A stretch of DNA of 64,000 nt from Streptomyces amritsarensis (GTDB lineage: Bacteria > Actinomycetota > Actinomycetes > Streptomycetales > Streptomycetaceae), in the NCBI RefSeq assembly GCF_001953875.1, contig NZ_MQUR01000016.1, positions 33,481 to 97,480 on the forward strand, written 5' to 3'. Of the stretch, positions 60,316-64,000 are shown one piece after another. Below the pieces are notes generated by a model. That model saw nothing but the letters and a program-made list of their open reading frames with translations, searched no databases and was not told the DNA's origin. How positions within the stretch are numbered: position 1 is the stretch's first letter; each line of letters opens with the position of its first letter. Made by a program: the position numbers and the translations under genes.

Positions 60316-61469
60316 ACCGCATGAACCCCCATCTCGCGCCGGTCGCCGTACCCGACCCGGCCCTCCTGCCGCACGTGCAACAGCTGTGCGACCTGACCGA
60401 CCCCTACGCCCACGGGCCCGCGGTGGACGCGCTGTTCGCCGCGGCCATGGCGGAGACCAACGCCTGGCACACCGAACGCTCCCCGTTCTTCCGCTCCCTG
60501 TACGAGGCCACTCCCCCGGCGGAGCCGTACCGTACGCCGCTCGTCCACGCGAACTTCTTCAAGCGCCACGAGGTCCTCTCCATCCCCCGCGAGGACGTCG
60601 AGCTGCACCTGACGTCCTCCGGCACCACCGGCCAGAAGTCGCAGATGTTCTTCGACCACTGGACCATCCGCTCCGCGCAGCGCATGGTCGCCCGGATCTT
60701 CGAACGCAACGGCTGGATCACCCCGGACCAGGAGGTCAACTACCTCCTGTACAGCTACGAGCCGGCGCCGTCGCTGAACCTGGGCACCGCCTTCACCGAC
60801 AACTACCTGTGCGACTTCGCTCCGGCGCGCAGCGTCGAGTACGCGCTGCGCCACACCGGCGGCGACCACGAGTTCGACCCCTTCGGCTGCATCGCCGCGC
60901 TGCGCCGCTTCGAGAGGGAGGACGCCCCGGTCCGCATCCTCGGCTTCCCCGCCTTCCTCTTCTTCACCCTGGAGCGGATGCGGGCCATGGGGCTGGCGCC
61001 CCTGCGGCTGCCCGAGGGCTCGCTCGTCGTCCTCGGCGGCGGCTGGAAGGGCCACGCCGACCGGCGCATCGAGAAGGAGGAGCTGTACGCGCGCGTCACC
61101 GAGCAGCTCGGCATCCCGGGTGAGCGGATCAGGGACACCTTCGGCTCGGTGGAGCACTGCATCCCGTACGTCGAGTGCGACCACCACCGGCTGCACGCCC
61201 CCGTCTGGTCCCGGGTGACGATCCGCTCCACCCGGGACCTGGAGCCCCTGCCGTACGGGGAGCGGGGCTACCTGCACCTGGTGTCGCCGTACATCACCTC
61301 GGTGCCGGCGCAGAGCGTGGTCATGGGCGACCTCGCCTCCCTGCAGCCGGGCGAGGCCTGCGGGTGCGAGCTGGAAACCCCGTGGTTCACCGTGCACGGC
61401 CGTGCCGGGGTGAGCCGCAACCGGAGCTGCGCCGTGGCCGCGGCGGAACTGATGAAGGGAATGGCGTGA
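60312..61469 (+). CDS. LuxE-family acyl-protein synthetase
   Basis: A 385-aa LuxE-type acyl-protein synthetase. The ATP loop is LTSSGTTGQKSQMFFDHWTI (residues ~97-116); LVVLGGGWKGHADRRIEKEE and DTFGSVEHCIPYVECDHHRL are characteristic. A Cys close to the C-terminus (RNRSCAVAAAEL) is placed like the acyl-accepting cysteine of LuxE. Such enzymes form acyl-AMP, load the acyl group on Cys, and pass it to a LuxC reductase; the next gene encodes one. GTG at 60312 overlaps the GNAT stop (GTGA). Confidence 0.9.
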   Translation: MNRMNPHLAPVAVPDPALLPHVQQLCDLTDPYAHGPAVDALFAAAMAETNAWHTERSPFFRSLYEATPPAEPYRTPLVHANFFKRHEVLSIPREDVELHLTSSGTTGQKSQMFFDHWTIRSAQRMVARIFERNGWITPDQEVNYLLYSYEPAPSLNLGTAFTDNYLCDFAPARSVEYALRHTGGDHEFDPFGCIAALRRFEREDAPVRILGFPAFLFFTLERMRAMGLAPLRLPEGSLVVLGGGWKGHADRRIEKEELYARVTEQLGIPGERIRDTFGSVEHCIPYVECDHHRLHAPVWSRVTIRSTRDLEPLPYGERGYLHLVSPYITSVPAQSVVMGDLASLQPGEACGCELETPWFTVHGRAGVSRNRSCAVAAAELMKGMA

Positions 61470-63982
61470 CCATGAGCGTGCACCACCACTACTGGCAGGG
61501 CTCCTTCGTCGGTGACGAGGAGGCGGGGCGCCGCCTCGCCGAGCTGCCGGCCGCCGTCGAGGCCGCGCTGGCGGCGGAACTGGAGACCGAGACGGTCCTG
61601 GCCGCCTGCGACGCCCTCTCCACCGCGCTGTGCGACGCGGACCATCCCGTGCACGGCCGACTCGCCGCGCACCTGCCGGAGGGCGAGGACCCGGCGGTCC
61701 TGGCCGAGCTCGGCACCCTCCTCGGCCGGCGCGAGCTGACCCGCAAGCTGCGCCGGGAACTGGGCGGCACGGCTCCGGGCCGGCTGAACCGGGCCGATCC
61801 GCGGGAGACGGTCTACGAGGCGTGGGCGCCCGTCGGCCTGGTCGCCCACATCGCCCCGGGCAACGCGGCCACCGTGGCACCGCTGAGCATCGTCGAGGGC
61901 CTGCTCGCCGGCAATGTCAACATCCTCAAGACGAGCAGCGCCGACACCCTGCTGACACAGCACCTGATGGCCGAGCTGGCGGCACTGGACCCCAGTGGCG
62001 CGCTGGCGGCGCGGATCGTCGTGCTGCGCTTCCCGTCGTCCCGGCAGGAGTGGCTGCGCCTGATGTGCGCGCCCGCGGACGCCGTGGCCGTGTGGGGCGG
62101 GGAGGGTGCGGTGGAGGGTGTGGCGGCCCACGTGCCGGCCGGCTGCAGGCTGGTCGAGTGGGGGCACCGGATCTCCTTCGCCTACCTGACGGCTGACGCC
62201 TGGTCGGACGCGGTGGTGCTCGGCGCCCTCGCGGACGACGTGTGCCTGCACGAGCAGCAGGCCTGCTCCAGCCCCCAGGTGGTCTACCTCGACACCGAGG
62301 ACGAGGGCGAGGTGTTCGCCTTCGCCGAGCGGTTCGCGGCCGTGCTGGGGGCCCGGCCGCCGGCGGTGGGTGCCGCGTCGGCGGCCGAGCCGGACCCGGC
62401 GGAGGCGGCCGAGCTGACCACGACGGAGCTGGTGGCCCGGCTGGAGGAACACCTCGGCCTGACCCGGGTGTTCGCCGCGCCGGACGGCTCGTGGCGGGTC
62501 ATGGCCGACACCCGTTCCCCGCTGACCGCTTCGCCGCTGCACCGGAGCGTCTGGGTCAAGCCGCTGCCGCGGAAGCGGATGATCGCCACGTTGCGCCCGA
62601 TGCGCCGCTACCTGCAGACGGCGGGCATCGCGGGCAGCCCGACCGACATCGCCGAGCTGTCCCGCACCGCCCTGGCCGCGGGCGCCACCCGTGTGACGCC
62701 GGTCGGCGCCATGCTGGAAAGCTACGCGGGCGAGCCGCACGACGGTGTGTACGCCCTCCAGCGCTACAGCCGCCGCGTCGCGGTCCAGGCCGACCCTTCG
62801 CTGTTCGCCACCACCGCCTGCCTGGACGACCTGGCCCGGCCCGTCGTCCTGCCGCCGCCCGGGGGCCCGTTGCTGGGCAAGGAGGACGTGCAGGAGCCGG
62901 CCCGGCGGCTGGCGCGCGCCGACGCGGAGCTGTATTTCCGCAGCGGCGGCAGCACCGGGGCGCCCGCGCTGTCCGTCTTCAGCTACGACGACTACGACAC
63001 CCAGATGCACGCGGCGGCCCGCGGCCTGCTCGCGGCCGGCTACGACCCGGTCGGGGACCGCACCGCCAACCTCTTCTACTGCGGCGCCATGTACGGCAGC
63101 TTCATCAGCTTCTTCTCCGTGCTGGAACGGCTCGGCGGGGTGCAGCTGCCCCTGTCGGCGGGGCCCGACCACCGGGCGACGGCGCAGGCGCTCATCGACC
63201 ACGGGGCGGACACGCTGTTCGGGATGCCCTCCTACCTGTGGCAGCTGCTGCACGCGGAGGCGGACGCGCTGCGCGCGTACGGCGGTCTGCGCAAGGTCTT
63301 CTACGGCGGCGAGCACTTCACCGCGGAGCAGCAACGCACCCTCCGGGACACCTTCGGCATCGAGGTGATCCGCTCGATCACCTACGGCAGCACCGACCTC
63401 GGCCCGCTGGGCTACCAGTGCACCGAGAGCACCGGCGGCGTCCACCACCTGCACGCCGACCTGCACACCATGGAGATCCTGGACCTGGCCGAGGACCGGC
63501 CGGTGGCGCCCGGGGAGACGGGCCGGCTGGTCTTCACCACGCATGCCCGGCGCGGCCAGCACCTGGGCCGGTACGTGATCGGCGACCTCGGGCGGGAGGT
63601 CCCGGGCCGCTGTCCGTGCGGGCGGCACGCTCCCCGCTTCGAACTGCGGGGCCGCACGGGCGATGTGATGCGGGTGGCGACGTACTTCCTGGGCCACCGC
63701 CGTTTCCTCGACCTGGCCGGGGAAAACGGCGGCCACCACGGCGAACTGCAGGTCCGGCTCGATGCCACGGACGCCCGCGAGCGGCTGACCGTACGGGTGG
63801 AACGCACCGGGGCCACGGATCCGGAGCGGCTGCGGGAGGTCTTCCTGGCGGGCTACCCGGAGCTGCGGTCGGCGGTCGCGGAGCGGCTGCTGGACCTGGT
63901 CGTCGAGGCCGTCGACGGCGCGTCGCTGGACCGCAGCCCGACCAGCGGCAAGCTCCTCGCGGTGGTCGACACCCGCAGGTAG
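61466..63982 (+). CDS. LuxC acyl reductase fused to a PaaK/LuxE-type adenylation domain
   Basis: An 838-aa fusion. Residues ~1-440 form a LuxC acyl-CoA/acyl-thioester reductase: VYEAWAPVGLVAHIAPGNAA, VNILKTSSADTLL, and the nucleophile Cys267 in LHEQQACSSPQVVYLD. Residues ~475-838 form a second adenylation domain with YFRSGGSTGAPALSVFSYDD, KVFYGGEHFTAEQQRTL and the A10-like SPTSGKLLAVV. It could activate a carboxylic acid and reduce it to an aldehyde in one polypeptide, or accept acyl groups from the LuxE protein. I use GTG 61466 (GTGA overlap, GAAGGGA upstream); ATG 61472 is the alternative. Confidence 0.88.
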   Translation: MTMSVHHHYWQGSFVGDEEAGRRLAELPAAVEAALAAELETETVLAACDALSTALCDADHPVHGRLAAHLPEGEDPAVLAELGTLLGRRELTRKLRRELGGTAPGRLNRADPRETVYEAWAPVGLVAHIAPGNAATVAPLSIVEGLLAGNVNILKTSSADTLLTQHLMAELAALDPSGALAARIVVLRFPSSRQEWLRLMCAPADAVAVWGGEGAVEGVAAHVPAGCRLVEWGHRISFAYLTADAWSDAVVLGALADDVCLHEQQACSSPQVVYLDTEDEGEVFAFAERFAAVLGARPPAVGAASAAEPDPAEAAELTTTELVARLEEHLGLTRVFAAPDGSWRVMADTRSPLTASPLHRSVWVKPLPRKRMIATLRPMRRYLQTAGIAGSPTDIAELSRTALAAGATRVTPVGAMLESYAGEPHDGVYALQRYSRRVAVQADPSLFATTACLDDLARPVVLPPPGGPLLGKEDVQEPARRLARADAELYFRSGGSTGAPALSVFSYDDYDTQMHAAARGLLAAGYDPVGDRTANLFYCGAMYGSFISFFSVLERLGGVQLPLSAGPDHRATAQALIDHGADTLFGMPSYLWQLLHAEADALRAYGGLRKVFYGGEHFTAEQQRTLRDTFGIEVIRSITYGSTDLGPLGYQCTESTGGVHHLHADLHTMEILDLAEDRPVAPGETGRLVFTTHARRGQHLGRYVIGDLGREVPGRCPCGRHAPRFELRGRTGDVMRVATYFLGHRRFLDLAGENGGHHGELQVRLDATDARERLTVRVERTGATDPERLREVFLAGYPELRSAVAERLLDLVVEAVDGASLDRSPTSGKLLAVVDTRR

Positions 63983-64000
63983 ACCCCCCGGACGCGGCCC
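63983..64000 (+). other. Window end, operon may continue
   Basis: Only 18 bases remain after the stop codon, with no terminator seen, so the cluster probably continues beyond this window. Confidence 0.5.

Noticed and set aside
1..64000. tRNA, rRNA and phage genes
   Set aside because: No cloverleaf-like or rRNA sequence was noticed in the gaps, and no integrase or phage structural protein motifs appear; no search software was used.

Overview
The window is high-GC actinobacterial DNA, almost certainly a Streptomyces chromosome and probably a less conserved arm or arm-proximal region. The evidence is codon use (third positions nearly all G or C), frequent GTG starts and 4-nt ATGA/GTGA overlaps, and Streptomyces-type families such as DUF6233, DUF6343, DUF6153 and DUF6766, secreted and lipoprotein enzymes, and a crtEIBV/crtYTU carotenoid locus. 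I saw no rRNA, tRNA, CRISPR array or intact insertion sequence. Functions are read from sequence motifs and family knowledge; no database search was run.

Layout. 0.1-2.6 kb: small proteins and a STAS/STAS/HATPase (anti-sigma type) set. 2.8-5.5 kb: copper-handling YcnI-like and CopC-CopD fusion proteins. 5.7-14.4 kb: carotenoid (isorenieratene-type) locus, crtYTU facing away from crtE-I-B-V, with a short tandem repeat in front of crtE. 14.6-22.9 kb: a lipoprotein, a 27-residue membrane micropeptide and DUF6766; a YihY/124-aa/M20 coupled operon; isochorismatase, CBS and DUF6343 proteins; then a Ku plus DNA ligase end-joining pair. 23-26 kb: a second copper-type block (DUF4396, DUF6153, DUF305, F510_1955-like) around a perfect CsoR-like palindrome. 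26.1-29.8 kb: TetR/methyltransferase divergent pair with a double operator, a lone dhaK, and a DUF2231 protein. 30.0-31.7 kb: two candidate toxins next to each other, a secreted scabin-like ADP-ribosyltransferase and a ricin-A-chain-like protein. 31.7-35.4 kb: PadR-ABC ATPase-FtsX permease operon. 35.6-42.6 kb: sugar uptake and GH13 hydrolysis, including a permease with an inserted beta-sandwich-like domain. 42.7-56.1 kb: mixed metabolic genes (amidase, PPK2, MarR, a divergent tryptophan-2,3-dioxygenase-family enzyme, AraC, SDR, flavodoxin-fold reductase, exo-beta-glucosaminidase, DUF1398).

56.6-64.0 kb: a tightly coupled operon running off the right edge. It encodes a PaaK-type adenylating enzyme, an MFS exporter, a two-part GNAT protein, a LuxE-type acyl-protein synthetase, and a LuxC-type reductase fused to another adenylation domain. 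It looks like a carboxylic-acid-to-aldehyde cassette in a natural-product cluster without luciferase genes, and it is the best candidate here for an undescribed system. The adjacent ADP-ribosyltransferase and ricin-like genes and the CsoR-like copper block are the next most interesting.
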